A program made the position numbers and the translations under genes. Below, in pieces: positions 1 to 6,087 of a stretch of 6,087 nucleotides of DNA (the first letter of the stretch is position 1; each line of letters starts with the position of its first letter). The DNA is taken from NCBI GenBank assembly GCA_003537495.1, contig DPSB01000100.1, positions 1 to 6,087 on the forward strand, read 5' to 3'. The notes below the pieces were generated by a model. The model was not told where the DNA came from, did not search any database, and was given only the letters and a program-made list of their open reading frames with translations. This DNA is from Cytophagales bacterium (GTDB lineage: Bacteria; Bacteroidota; Bacteroidia; Cytophagales; Cyclobacteriaceae).

Positions 1-54
1 ACTGCATTTATTATGATGATCACCAAAACCGTAATTGGCAGCAGGCAATGGTAA
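1..54 (+). CDS. gldF: GldF-type ABC-2 permease, C-terminal end only (partial)
   Basis: Frame 1 is open from the window edge to a TAA at 52-54 and encodes 17 residues, TAFIMMITKTVIGSRQW. A hydrophobic stretch followed by a short basic tail ending in S-R-x-W is what I expect at the end of the last membrane helix of GldF-type ABC-2 permeases. The gene directly downstream is gldG, which normally follows gldF, and the two overlap by 7 nt (ATG at 48, TAA at 52-54). GldF is the membrane-spanning subunit of an ABC transporter first linked to gliding motility in Flavobacterium. With only 17 residues visible, the assignment rests mainly on this neighbour and on the tail motif. The same DNA is also open in frame 3, but that frame is simply the upstream extension of gldG and contains no earlier start. 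Confidence 0.62.
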   Translation, partial: TAFIMMITKTVIGSRQW

Positions 55-1727
55 CGTGGAAAAACAGTAAACGTACGGGCGACTTACTGCTACTGGCCAA
101 TGTGTTGGTGTGGGTGGTGTTACTAAATGCATTGGCCTCGTTCTATTTTTTCAGATTGGACCTTACCGAAGAAAAAAGATACACTATTCAGCCCCAAACC
201 AAAGTGTTGTTACAATCGCTGGAAGATGAATTGTTTGTAGAGGTTTTTCTGGAGGGAAAGGAATTGAATCCTGAATTCAGAAGGCTGCAAAAATCTATTC
301 GCGAAACATTGGATGAATTCAGAATCTACTCCAATAACAAAGTAAAGTTTACGTTTACCGATCCGCTGCAGGCAACCAACGAGCGCGCCCGTAATGAGTT
401 TATTGCCGACTTAAATGCCCGTGGTGTTAGTCCGCGCAATGTAATTGAAACACGCAATGGCGAACGCGTAGAAAAGTTTGTATTTCCGGGGGCGCTGGTT
501 TCGTATCAGGGTTTTGAAGCAGGCGTTATGTTATTGCGCGGCAGTCGCGCACAAAACATAAATCAGTCTATTGAAGAAATTGAATTTGAATTGGCCAACG
601 CCATTCATAAACTCAGCAACAACAATCGTAAGCGTATCGGGTTGCTGCGCGGGCATGGCGAATTGGATAGTCTTGGGTTTGCCAGCTTTAACAATGCTTT
701 GCTGGAACAGTACGATGTATTTAAGGTTTCGTTAAATCGTAAAGCTGCTTTAACCGGTTACGATCTGATAATTATAGCTAAACCTACTGAATCGTTTAGC
801 GAAGCAGACAAGTACAAGTTAGATCAATACATCATGCATGGAGGCAAGGTTATGTTCTTGCTCGATAGATTAGATGTTGATATGAATCAGGTTTCGCAGG
901 AAGATTATCTGGCTTTTCCGTACGATCTGAATCTGGACGATCAGTTATTTAAATATGGTGTTCGCATTAATCCTGATTTAATTCAGGATCGTGTTTCTGG
1001 CCGCTATCCGATTGTGGTTGGTGGCGATCGCAACCAACCACAGATTATGCAATTGGAGTGGCCTTTCTTTCCGTTAGCCAATCAATATGCACAGCATCCG
1101 GTAACGCGCAATCTCGATGCAACTTTATTCCGCTTTGTAAGCAGCATTGATACGGTTAAGGCAACCGGTGTTATCAAAACTCCGCTGGTCTATTCATCGG
1201 TGTATGCACGCAAGGTAATGGCACCGGTTAAAGTAACGGTAAACGATCTACGCAGGCAGATGCGCGATGAAGCCTTTACCAGCGGCCCGATTGTAATGGG
1301 TTATTTACTCGAAGGGAAATTCACTTCTCTTTATAAAAACAGGTTTGCACCCGAAGGAGTGGAGGCAACTAATTTTATGGAAGAAAGCTTGCCCACCAAG
1401 TTGGTTGTTATTGCCGATGGCGACCTGGCCCGCAACGATGTAAACCCACGCGATGGTAATCCACAGCCGCTGGGGCTTGATCCGTTTACGCAATATACTT
1501 TTTCTAATCAGGATTTATTACTCAACACAGTTGCCTTTATGTTGGATGAAAACGGGTTGATTAAAGCGCGCAACAAAGAAGTAAAGGTTCGGCCACTGGA
1601 TAAAATCAAGATTAAGAATGAGCGTACTTTCTGGCAGGTTATCAATCTTGGCCTGCCGGTTTTTGTAATAATAGTGTTTGGTTTTGCTCGCGCCTATTGG
1701 CGCAGACTTAAATATTCCCGATTCTGA
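48..1727 (+). CDS. gldG: GldG, gliding-motility-associated ABC transporter auxiliary/substrate-binding-like membrane protein
   Basis: This 559-residue protein has one membrane helix near each end (about residues 12-35 and 528-546) and a large domain between them that probably lies in the periplasm. After the first helix comes the family-typical segment with LDLTEEKRYTIQ (37-48), then a region predicting an N-terminal GldG domain. Residues about 195-460 match the ABC auxiliary-transport type domain: IGLLRGHGE (197-205), YDLIIIAKP (238-246), GGKVMFLLD (265-273), WPFFPL (338-343) and LPTKLVVIADGDLARND (448-464). The length is normal for the family. The ATG at 48 is the only start near the gldF stop and lies within the gldF end, so translation is probably coupled. 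It also overlaps the next gene by 1 nt (TGATG at 1725-1729). In Flavobacterium, GldA-GldF-GldG form an ABC transporter associated with gliding. Its substrate is not established, and homologues also occur in non-gliding bacteria, so motility cannot be inferred from this gene alone. Confidence 0.93.
   Translation: MVTWKNSKRTGDLLLLANVLVWVVLLNALASFYFFRLDLTEEKRYTIQPQTKVLLQSLEDELFVEVFLEGKELNPEFRRLQKSIRETLDEFRIYSNNKVKFTFTDPLQATNERARNEFIADLNARGVSPRNVIETRNGERVEKFVFPGALVSYQGFEAGVMLLRGSRAQNINQSIEEIEFELANAIHKLSNNNRKRIGLLRGHGELDSLGFASFNNALLEQYDVFKVSLNRKAALTGYDLIIIAKPTESFSEADKYKLDQYIMHGGKVMFLLDRLDVDMNQVSQEDYLAFPYDLNLDDQLFKYGVRINPDLIQDRVSGRYPIVVGGDRNQPQIMQLEWPFFPLANQYAQHPVTRNLDATLFRFVSSIDTVKATGVIKTPLVYSSVYARKVMAPVKVTVNDLRRQMRDEAFTSGPIVMGYLLEGKFTSLYKNRFAPEGVEATNFMEESLPTKLVVIADGDLARNDVNPRDGNPQPLGLDPFTQYTFSNQDLLLNTVAFMLDENGLIKARNKEVKVRPLDKIKIKNERTFWQVINLGLPVFVIIVFGFARAYWRRLKYSRF
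1013..1042. repeat. 30-bp near-perfect inverted repeat inside gldG
   Basis: The left arm TGTGGTTGGT (1013-1022) is exactly complementary to ACCAACCACA (1033-1042). The 10 bases between them contain the palindrome GCGATCGC (1024-1031), centred on the same axis. The whole 30 bp is therefore self-complementary apart from one pair (G1023 against A1032). It encodes residues around VVGGDRNQPQ of GldG (about 323-332). In RNA it would form a strong hairpin. No function is known to me for such an element at this place. Confidence 0.8.
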
Positions 1728-2659
1728 TGCAAGAGAAACGAAACATCCGGTTATTACTTTCACTGGTGGTATCGTGCGTGGTGCTGGCTGTTGTACTTTA
1801 TATCAGCAACCGCGAATCGTTTAGTGCGCTTGATAAACAAATGTTTCAGGTAGCAGATCAAACGCAGATTAATAAGGTTGTGATTAAACCAACCACGGGC
1901 GAAGCGCTGGAGCTTCGGTTTGATGGTGCAAAATGGCAAGTAAACAATTCCTTTCAGGCTAATCCGCAAATGATAAAAATTCTGTTTGCCACCATTCTGC
2001 AAACAGAACCGAGGCGCGAAGTGGCATTGTCTTTACAGGATTCAATCTCCAATCATATCAAAACCACGGGCCGCGAGATTCAACTTTTTGAAGGCGATCA
2101 ACTGGTAAAACAATTTTGGGTGGGCGGTAATGATGCTAAAACCGAAACGTATTTTCAATTACCGGATGGCTCACCGTATATAGTGCAAGTGCCGGGTTAC
2201 CGGTTATACATTGCTTCGTTATTTGAACTGACGGCCAACGATTGGCGTAATAAGCTAATTTTCAATTTCAACTGGCAAAACTTTAGAAGTTTGGAAACTC
2301 GCTTCCCACTTCAATCAAATCAGGATTTTAGTGTTTCTTTTACCAATCAGATTTTTGCTATTAATGAAGTGGCTGTTGCAGATACTACCAAATTGAGTAA
2401 TTATCTGGAGTCGGTATTCAACCTTCAGGCAGATCAATTTATAACTACTTCCGGTAAGTACGACAGCCTGCTTGCCACCACCCCTGTTTATTCCATTTCG
2501 GTAACAGATATTGCTAATCGGGTGTACCAGTTGGAGGTTTTTCCCCAACTAAAAGGTGAGCAGCTTATTCTGGGCCGGGTTAATGCCGAATTGCCTGCAT
2601 TATTTAATCCATTGCAAATTGACCCAATCGCGCGGAAAAGAAGCTATTTTGAGTACTAA
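1727..2659 (+). CDS. DUF4340 domain-containing membrane-anchored protein, partner of GldFG
   Basis: This protein of 310 residues starts with a basic tail and a single membrane helix (about residues 8-27). The remainder is soluble and beta-rich in appearance and is probably exported to the periplasm. The family pattern of DUF4340 is visible: MFQVADQTQINKVVI (39-53), then FDGAKWQVN (65-73), REIQLFEGDQLVKQFWVGG (116-134), YIVQVPGY (151-158) and the LTANDWRNKLIF segment (168-179). The ATG at 1727 shares its A with the gldG stop codon, so expression is likely coupled to gldG. DUF4340 genes commonly sit beside GldF/GldG-like genes in diverse bacteria, which suggests an accessory subunit of that ABC complex. 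Its biochemical role is unknown. The TAA at 2657-2659 closes the gene before an 80-nt gap. The family assignment is confident; the role is inferred only from context. Confidence 0.86.
   Translation: MQEKRNIRLLLSLVVSCVVLAVVLYISNRESFSALDKQMFQVADQTQINKVVIKPTTGEALELRFDGAKWQVNNSFQANPQMIKILFATILQTEPRREVALSLQDSISNHIKTTGREIQLFEGDQLVKQFWVGGNDAKTETYFQLPDGSPYIVQVPGYRLYIASLFELTANDWRNKLIFNFNWQNFRSLETRFPLQSNQDFSVSFTNQIFAINEVAVADTTKLSNYLESVFNLQADQFITTSGKYDSLLATTPVYSISVTDIANRVYQLEVFPQLKGEQLILGRVNAELPALFNPLQIDPIARKRSYFEY
1980..2008. repeat. Perfect 10-bp inverted repeat inside the DUF4340 gene
   Basis: TTCTGTTTGC (1980-1989) and GCAAACAGAA (1999-2008) are exact reverse complements separated by a 9-base loop. 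The element lies in coding sequence around ILFATILQTE (residues 85-94). There is no T-run after it, so it is not a terminator by its sequence. It might be an mRNA structure or chance. Confidence 0.7.
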
Positions 2660-2694
2660 ACCAACTAACGCATTCATTTTCCAGATTGGTTTTT
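2658..2694 (+). terminator. Weak terminator-like hairpin at the end of the DUF4340 gene
   Basis: AAACCAA (2658-2664), which starts inside the stop codon, pairs with TTGGTTT (2686-2692). With A2685 bulged, C2665-T2666 can also pair with A2683-G2684. The loop is then 16 bases and a short T-rich tract (2690-2694, then CTTTCT) follows. The stem is A/T-rich with only two strong G-C pairs at its core, so termination would be partial at best and read-through into dnaN is possible. Confidence 0.3.
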
Positions 2695-2707
2695 CTTTCT
2701 AACTTTA
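2677..2707 (+). promoter_or_regulatory. Possible Bacteroidota-type promoter of dnaN
   Basis: TAACTTTA (2700-2707) resembles the Bacteroidota -7 element TAnnTTTG, with five of six fixed bases. A T-run (2677-2680) lies 19 nt upstream, where the weak TTTG-like -33 element would be expected. Transcription would then begin near 2713 and give a leader of roughly 25-30 nt before the dnaN ATG at 2740. The -33 match is poor, and the element overlaps the weak terminator-like hairpin, so this is tentative. Confidence 0.38.
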
Positions 2708-2739
2708 CCGCCCGTACAACCACAAATCACTCATTTACA

Positions 2740-3864
2740 ATGAAGTTTATAGTTAACTCCAGTTACCTGCTTAAGCAGCTCTCTAATATCAATGGCGTAA
2801 TCACAACCAATCCGGTTGTGCCCATCTTAGAAAACTTTCTTTTTGAAATAGACAAGAGCAGTTTAACGGTAACCGCTTCCGATCTTCAAACTTCTATGAT
2901 TACGGAGTTGAGTGTGGAATCAAAAGAAAAGGGCAACATTGCTGTGCCGGCTCGTATCCTTTTGGATACGTTAAAGAACCTGCCCGATCAGCCTGTAACA
3001 TTCTCTATCGATGAGTCAACTTATAGCATTGAAATCAGTTCAGATAACGGTCGCTATAAATTATCGGGCGAGAATGCCACAGACTTTCCCAAAGTGCCTT
3101 CGGTATCAAATGATTTCTCTGCCAACATTTCCTCCGAAGTTTTAGCACGTGCCGTTAACAATACCATTTTCGCAACCAGCAGTGATGAACTTCGCCCGGC
3201 TATGACAGGTGTGTATGTAAACCTGGGCGAAAAGAACACCACGTTTGTAGCAACCGATGGCCACCGCTTGGTGCGTTACCGCAGAACGGATATTAAATCT
3301 GATAATGGTAACTCCATCATTATTCCGCGCAAAGCGCTTAACTTATTAAAAGCTACTTTGCCTACAGAGAACACCGATGTTACCATTGACTTCAACATGT
3401 CGAATGCGTTTTTCAAGTTCGGCCATATCAAAATGATTTGTCGTTTAATTGATGAGCGTTTCCCGGATTATGAAAACGTAATTCCTTCGCAAAACCCAAT
3501 CAAGATGACGATCAGTCGTACAGATTTATTGGGTTCATTAAAACGAATTTCTATCTACGCTAACAAAACCACACATCAGGTTCGTTTAAAAATTACCGGT
3601 AGCGAGTTGCAGGTATCAGCTGAAGATTTGGATTTTTCCAATGAAGCAAACGAGCGCCTTTCTTGCGAGCATGAAGGCGATGATATTGAAATTGGATTTA
3701 ATGCCAAGTTTCTGATTGAAATGCTTACCAATCTGGATACCGATCAGATTAGACTGAACATGTCGGCACCGAATAAAGCCGGGGTTATTTTCCCAGCCGA
3801 AAAAGATAAAGGTGAAGACATTCTGATGTTGGTAATGCCGGTAATGTTGAATCAGTACGTGTAA
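2740..3864 (+). CDS. dnaN: DNA polymerase III subunit beta (sliding clamp)
   Basis: DnaN forms a ring-shaped dimer around DNA and tethers DNA polymerase III and many repair proteins. The product has 374 residues, a normal length, and begins MKFIVNSSYLLKQL, a typical clamp N-terminus. The frame is open further upstream to a TTG at 2686, but the extra 18 residues do not resemble a clamp, so I chose the ATG at 2740. Partner-pocket residues are visible: TDGHRL at 172-177 and FPDY at 241-244, both at the same numbers as in E. coli, and MPVML at 366-370 near the end, equivalent to the MPMRL that closes the E. coli protein. Here four more residues (NQYV) follow. There is no Shine-Dalgarno sequence before the start. 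dnaN is not next to dnaA here. A possible own promoter lies upstream, and a strong terminator lies 18 nt after the stop codon. Confidence 0.98.
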   Translation: MKFIVNSSYLLKQLSNINGVITTNPVVPILENFLFEIDKSSLTVTASDLQTSMITELSVESKEKGNIAVPARILLDTLKNLPDQPVTFSIDESTYSIEISSDNGRYKLSGENATDFPKVPSVSNDFSANISSEVLARAVNNTIFATSSDELRPAMTGVYVNLGEKNTTFVATDGHRLVRYRRTDIKSDNGNSIIIPRKALNLLKATLPTENTDVTIDFNMSNAFFKFGHIKMICRLIDERFPDYENVIPSQNPIKMTISRTDLLGSLKRISIYANKTTHQVRLKITGSELQVSAEDLDFSNEANERLSCEHEGDDIEIGFNAKFLIEMLTNLDTDQIRLNMSAPNKAGVIFPAEKDKGEDILMLVMPVMLNQYV

Positions 3865-3882
3865 TCCATTATTGTTTTTCAT

Positions 3883-3916
3883 AAAAAAGGAACTACCTCC
3901 AGTGGTTCCTTTTTTT
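3883..3916 (+). terminator. Strong intrinsic terminator after dnaN
   Basis: GGAACTAC (3889-3896) pairs with GTGGTTCC (3902-3909), with one G-U pair, around the 5-base loop CTCCA. An A6 run (3883-3888) precedes the stem and a T7 run (3910-3916) follows it, which extends the stem and supplies the U-tract. It lies 18 nt after the dnaN stop and closes the upstream unit. Because of the A-run on the other side it could also stop transcription from the minus strand, although no gene converges here. Confidence 0.9.
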
Positions 3917-3996
3917 ATTATTAGCCTATAAGGTATTCGGTTACTTTCCGCTCTTGTAATTCATCAATTTCTGATTTATCTTATCAAAAATTGTCT

Positions 3997-4572
3997 ATGG
4001 AAGCTTTTGGTGACTGGTGGGAAGGGTTGAGTACCATTCTCAAAATTTATTGGGGCATTGCTGTGCCATTTACATTGTTTTTTGTGCTACAGCTTGTTTT
4101 GTCCTTTCTCGGGGCCGAATCGCCCGATGATTTACCCGATGCTGAAATTGATGCCGATCATGGTATTCCATTTCAATTTCTCACGCTTAAAAATCTGATT
4201 GGTTTTTTTACCATTTTTTCATGGACGGGCATCGCCTGTATTGAAGCCGGGTATTCCAATACAACATCTTTAATTATAGCCACTATTGCTGGCCTGCTAA
4301 TGATGAGTTTGATGGCTGGCATGTTTTACCTCATGACCAAATCGGGGGCCGATGGTACTATGAAAATTCAGAACGCCATCGGGCAAACCGGTGAAGTTTA
4401 CCTTACCATACAAGCTAGCCGAAAGGGTGTTGGAAAAGTGCAAGTGAAGGTAAGTGGCGCGTTGCGCACGTTAGATGCTATGACAGACGATGTAGAACCT
4501 TTGAATAGCGGTCAGCTCGCGCGTGTAACACAAATCATTAATGATAATATTCTTTTAGTAACCTCAAAATAG
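3997..4572 (+). CDS. NfeD/YuaF/YqiJ-like membrane protein with C-terminal OB-fold-like domain, flotillin partner
   Basis: This 191-residue protein has three predicted membrane helices (about residues 17-38, 64-84 and 89-113). They are followed by a soluble C-terminal domain (about 124-191) with the short-strand pattern of NfeD OB-folds: AIGQTGEVYLTI (127-138), GKVQVKVSG (146-154), LNSGQLARVTQII (169-181) and ILLV (185-188). Between helices 1 and 2 there is an acidic linker (E41 to H55, seven Asp/Glu). The stretch FLTLKNLIGFFTIFSWTG (61-78) is typical of the YuaF/YqiJ-type group. I use the ATG at 3997; a TTG two codons earlier is in frame but has no support. A flotillin gene follows after 7 nt, the usual arrangement of this family, so the two probably form one transcript and act together in membrane organisation or stress tolerance. 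I see no convincing promoter in the 80 nt between the terminator and this start. Confidence 0.85.
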   Translation: MEAFGDWWEGLSTILKIYWGIAVPFTLFFVLQLVLSFLGAESPDDLPDAEIDADHGIPFQFLTLKNLIGFFTIFSWTGIACIEAGYSNTTSLIIATIAGLLMMSLMAGMFYLMTKSGADGTMKIQNAIGQTGEVYLTIQASRKGVGKVQVKVSGALRTLDAMTDDVEPLNSGQLARVTQIINDNILLVTSK

Positions 4573-4579
4573 TCTTTGT

Positions 4580-6087
4580 ATGCTAACACTCCCCATTATC
4601 GCGATTGTAGGCCTCTTTATTTTTATTGTGATTACCACCATGCTCCGCAGGTACAAGCGGTGCCCGTCCGATCGGATTCTGGTGGTGTATGGTAAAGTAG
4701 GTGGCGGTGGTTCTGCCAAATGTATTCATGGTGGTGCTGCTTTTATCTGGCCGGTGTTTCAGGATTATTCTTTTATGGACCTGACACCTATCTCCATTGA
4801 AGTTAATCTTACTAATTCATTAAGTAAACAAAATATTCGGGTAGATGTGCCTTCTAAGTTTACGGTGGGTATTTCAACCGAATCAGGTATAATGGAGAAT
4901 GCGGCAGAGCGCTTGCTGGGTTTACAACGCCAGGATGTGCATGCCTTGGCGCACGATATTATTGTGGGGCAGATGCGTTTGGTAGTAGCCATGATGGATA
5001 TAGAAGAGATCAATACCAATCGCGATAAGTTTTTGTTAAACGTTTCGCATAACGTAGAGGTTGAGTTGAAAAAAATTGGCTTGAAGCTGATTAACGTAAA
5101 CATTACTGATATTAAAGACGAGAGCGGCTACATTGCTGCATTGGGAAAAGAAGCTGCGGCCAAAGCAATTAATGAAGCAAAAATCAGAGTGGCTGATCAG
5201 GAACGCCACGGAGATATTGGTAAAACCGAAGCTGAAAAGGAACGCGATATTAAAGTTTCGGAAATGGTGCGCGACCGCGATACACAAGTTGCTGTAACCA
5301 TAAAGGATAAAGAAATTTTAATTGCAGGTGCGAAACGCGATGAGCAGATTGGTAAAGTGGAGGCTGAACGCGATACGCGGATTAAATCTGCGGAAGCTAA
5401 TGCCTTGGCAGTAACGGGTGAGAACCAATCCAAAATTGCAATTGCTGATTCGGACGCAAAGCGGAGAGAGCGTGAAGCAGAAGCGTTAAAGAAAGCGATG
5501 GCTGCCGAGAAGGTACAAGCTGCAAGAGCATTGGAAGAAGCTTACCTGGCGGAACAGAAAGCCGAACAGGCGCGTGCCGAACGTGATCGGGCTTCGCAGA
5601 ATGCCAACATTGTGGTAGCAGCAGAAATTCAGAAACAAAAAGCCATCATTGAAGCACAAGCCGAAGCGGAAAAACTGCGCGAGCGGGCAAAAGGTGAAGC
5701 TGATGCGATATATGCAAAATTAGAAGCAGAAGCGCGTGGTATGTTTGAGATATTAACCAAACAAGCGCAAGGGTTACAGCAGATTGTTCATGCATCTGGT
5801 GATAATGCCCGCGATGCTGTGTTGTTGTTGATTGTAGATAAACTGCCTGAGTTAGTGCGCTTGCAAACCGAGGCAATTAAAAATATTAAGATTGATAAGC
5901 TTACCGTATGGGAGGGTGGCAATGGCGGTAATGCCGATGGTAAAACTTCTACGGCCAACTTTATTTCTGGTTTATATAAATCGGTGCCACCACTTCAAGA
6001 GATATTCAACATGGCCGGTATGGAGTTGCCTGAATACCTGAAAGGAAAAACTGCTACTGAATTACAAAAGATGGCGGATGAAGCGAA
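4580..6087 (+). CDS. Flotillin-like SPFH protein (FloT/YqiK type), C-terminal end cut by the window
   Basis: The frame is open from the ATG at 4580 to the window edge: 502 codons plus two bases with no stop. A membrane-inserted N-terminal hydrophobic segment (residues 4-22) is followed by the SPFH/band-7 domain (about 30-190), with family-typical stretches such as CIHGGAAFIWPVFQDY (48-63) and LTPISIEV (68-75). Next is a long Ala/Glu-rich coiled coil (about 191-400) with many AEA-type repeats, then a C-terminal part with a Gly/Asn-rich linker (446-454) and GLYKSVPPLQEIFNMAG (464-480) and LPEYLKGK (483-490). Bacterial flotillins are usually about 500-550 residues, so only a short tail is probably missing. 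They assemble into large membrane-attached rings or cages that organise membrane domains. The gene lies 7 nt after the NfeD-like gene and is surely cotranscribed. The ATG is not preceded by a Shine-Dalgarno sequence. Confidence 0.95.
   Translation, partial: MLTLPIIAIVGLFIFIVITTMLRRYKRCPSDRILVVYGKVGGGGSAKCIHGGAAFIWPVFQDYSFMDLTPISIEVNLTNSLSKQNIRVDVPSKFTVGISTESGIMENAAERLLGLQRQDVHALAHDIIVGQMRLVVAMMDIEEINTNRDKFLLNVSHNVEVELKKIGLKLINVNITDIKDESGYIAALGKEAAAKAINEAKIRVADQERHGDIGKTEAEKERDIKVSEMVRDRDTQVAVTIKDKEILIAGAKRDEQIGKVEAERDTRIKSAEANALAVTGENQSKIAIADSDAKRREREAEALKKAMAAEKVQAARALEEAYLAEQKAEQARAERDRASQNANIVVAAEIQKQKAIIEAQAEAEKLRERAKGEADAIYAKLEAEARGMFEILTKQAQGLQQIVHASGDNARDAVLLLIVDKLPELVRLQTEAIKNIKIDKLTVWEGGNGGNADGKTSTANFISGLYKSVPPLQEIFNMAGMELPEYLKGKTATELQKMADEA
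5171..5434 (+). repeat. Four 22-residue repeats in the flotillin coiled coil
   Basis: At the protein level, residues 198-285 hold four units of 22 residues, each starting with a charged four-residue box and Ile: NEAKIRVAD (198-206), KERDIKVSE (220-228), KDKEILIAG (242-250) and RDTRIKSAE (264-272). Units 2 and 4 are further related just upstream, IGKTEAEK (213-220) against IGKVEAER (257-264), 44 residues apart. The DNA has diverged, so this is an old protein-level repeat and not a recent duplication. A 22-residue period equals two hendecads, which suits a straight or slightly right-handed coiled coil. Confidence 0.7.

Noticed and set aside
535..551. Short GC-rich inverted repeat TGCGCG/CGCGCA in gldG
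   Set aside because: A 6-bp stem is expected many times by chance in a window of this size.
1305..2548. Several minus-strand frames opposite gldG and the DUF4340 gene
   Set aside because: All lie fully or mainly within well-supported plus-strand genes and show no recognisable domain or start context.
2686..2739. An 18-residue N-terminal extension of DnaN from a TTG start
   Set aside because: The added residues do not look like a clamp, the ATG at 2740 gives the normal N-terminus, and the region better fits promoter and leader sequence.
3616..3882. Minus-strand frame opposite the end of dnaN
   Set aside because: It overlaps the conserved C-terminal clamp domain in antisense, and its start lies at the terminator edge. 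No family is recognisable.
3954..3984. TTG plus TATCTTAT as a promoter for the NfeD-like gene
   Set aside because: Only four of six fixed bases of the -7 element match, and transcription would start only about 7 nt before the ATG.
4765..5433. Minus-strand open frames opposite the first half of the flotillin gene
   Set aside because: They overlap each other and a strongly supported plus-strand gene, their products are Ser/Cys-rich without family features, and they mirror the codon pattern of the flotillin.
5646..5876. Minus-strand frame of 76 codons opposite the flotillin C-terminal part
   Set aside because: It is a shadow of the Ala/Glu-rich coding strand; the product looks like noise rich in His, Leu and Gln.
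1..6087. CRISPR array, tRNA, insertion sequence, phage or defence island
   Set aside because: I found no spaced direct repeats, tRNA-like fold, transposase or defence gene; the genes are standard chromosomal families with uniform base use.

Overview
The window reads as a piece of ordinary chromosome from a member of the Bacteroidota, probably a Cytophaga/Flavobacteria-type lineage. The grounds are a gliding-motility-type gldF-gldG pair, a DnaN with a Bacteroidota-like C-terminus, start codons without a Shine-Dalgarno sequence but preceded by A/T-rich DNA, and a possible TAnnTTTG-like promoter element. All genes are on the + strand. I see no tRNA, rRNA, CRISPR array, insertion sequence or phage gene.

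Layout. (1) Positions 1-2659 hold a tightly packed operon segment: the last 17 codons of gldF (ABC-2 type permease), gldG (559 aa, overlapping gldF by 7 nt) and a DUF4340 protein (310 aa, overlapping gldG by 1 nt). Together they look like the membrane part of an exporter-like ABC complex whose substrate is unknown. The ATPase partner (GldA type) is not in the window. (2) Positions 2740-3864 hold dnaN, the sliding clamp. It follows an 80-nt gap that contains a weak terminator-like hairpin and a possible promoter, and it ends at a strong intrinsic terminator at 3883-3916. (3) Positions 3997-6087 hold a second unit: an NfeD/YuaF-like three-helix membrane protein with a C-terminal OB-fold-like domain, then, 7 nt later, a flotillin (SPFH) gene that runs off the right edge after 502 codons. 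The flotillin has no stop codon inside the window, so it is easy to miss, but it is the largest well-supported gene of the right third.

How the genes relate. GldF, GldG and the DUF4340 protein are expected to be made together and to work in the same inner-membrane complex. DnaN is a housekeeping replication gene and is probably functionally unrelated to its neighbours. The NfeD-like protein and flotillin form a known functional pair that organises membrane microdomains.

No clear new system is visible. The points most worth checking are a 30-bp almost perfect inverted repeat inside gldG, a perfect 10-bp hairpin inside the DUF4340 gene, and a clean 22-residue repeat with a 4-residue skip in the flotillin coiled coil.
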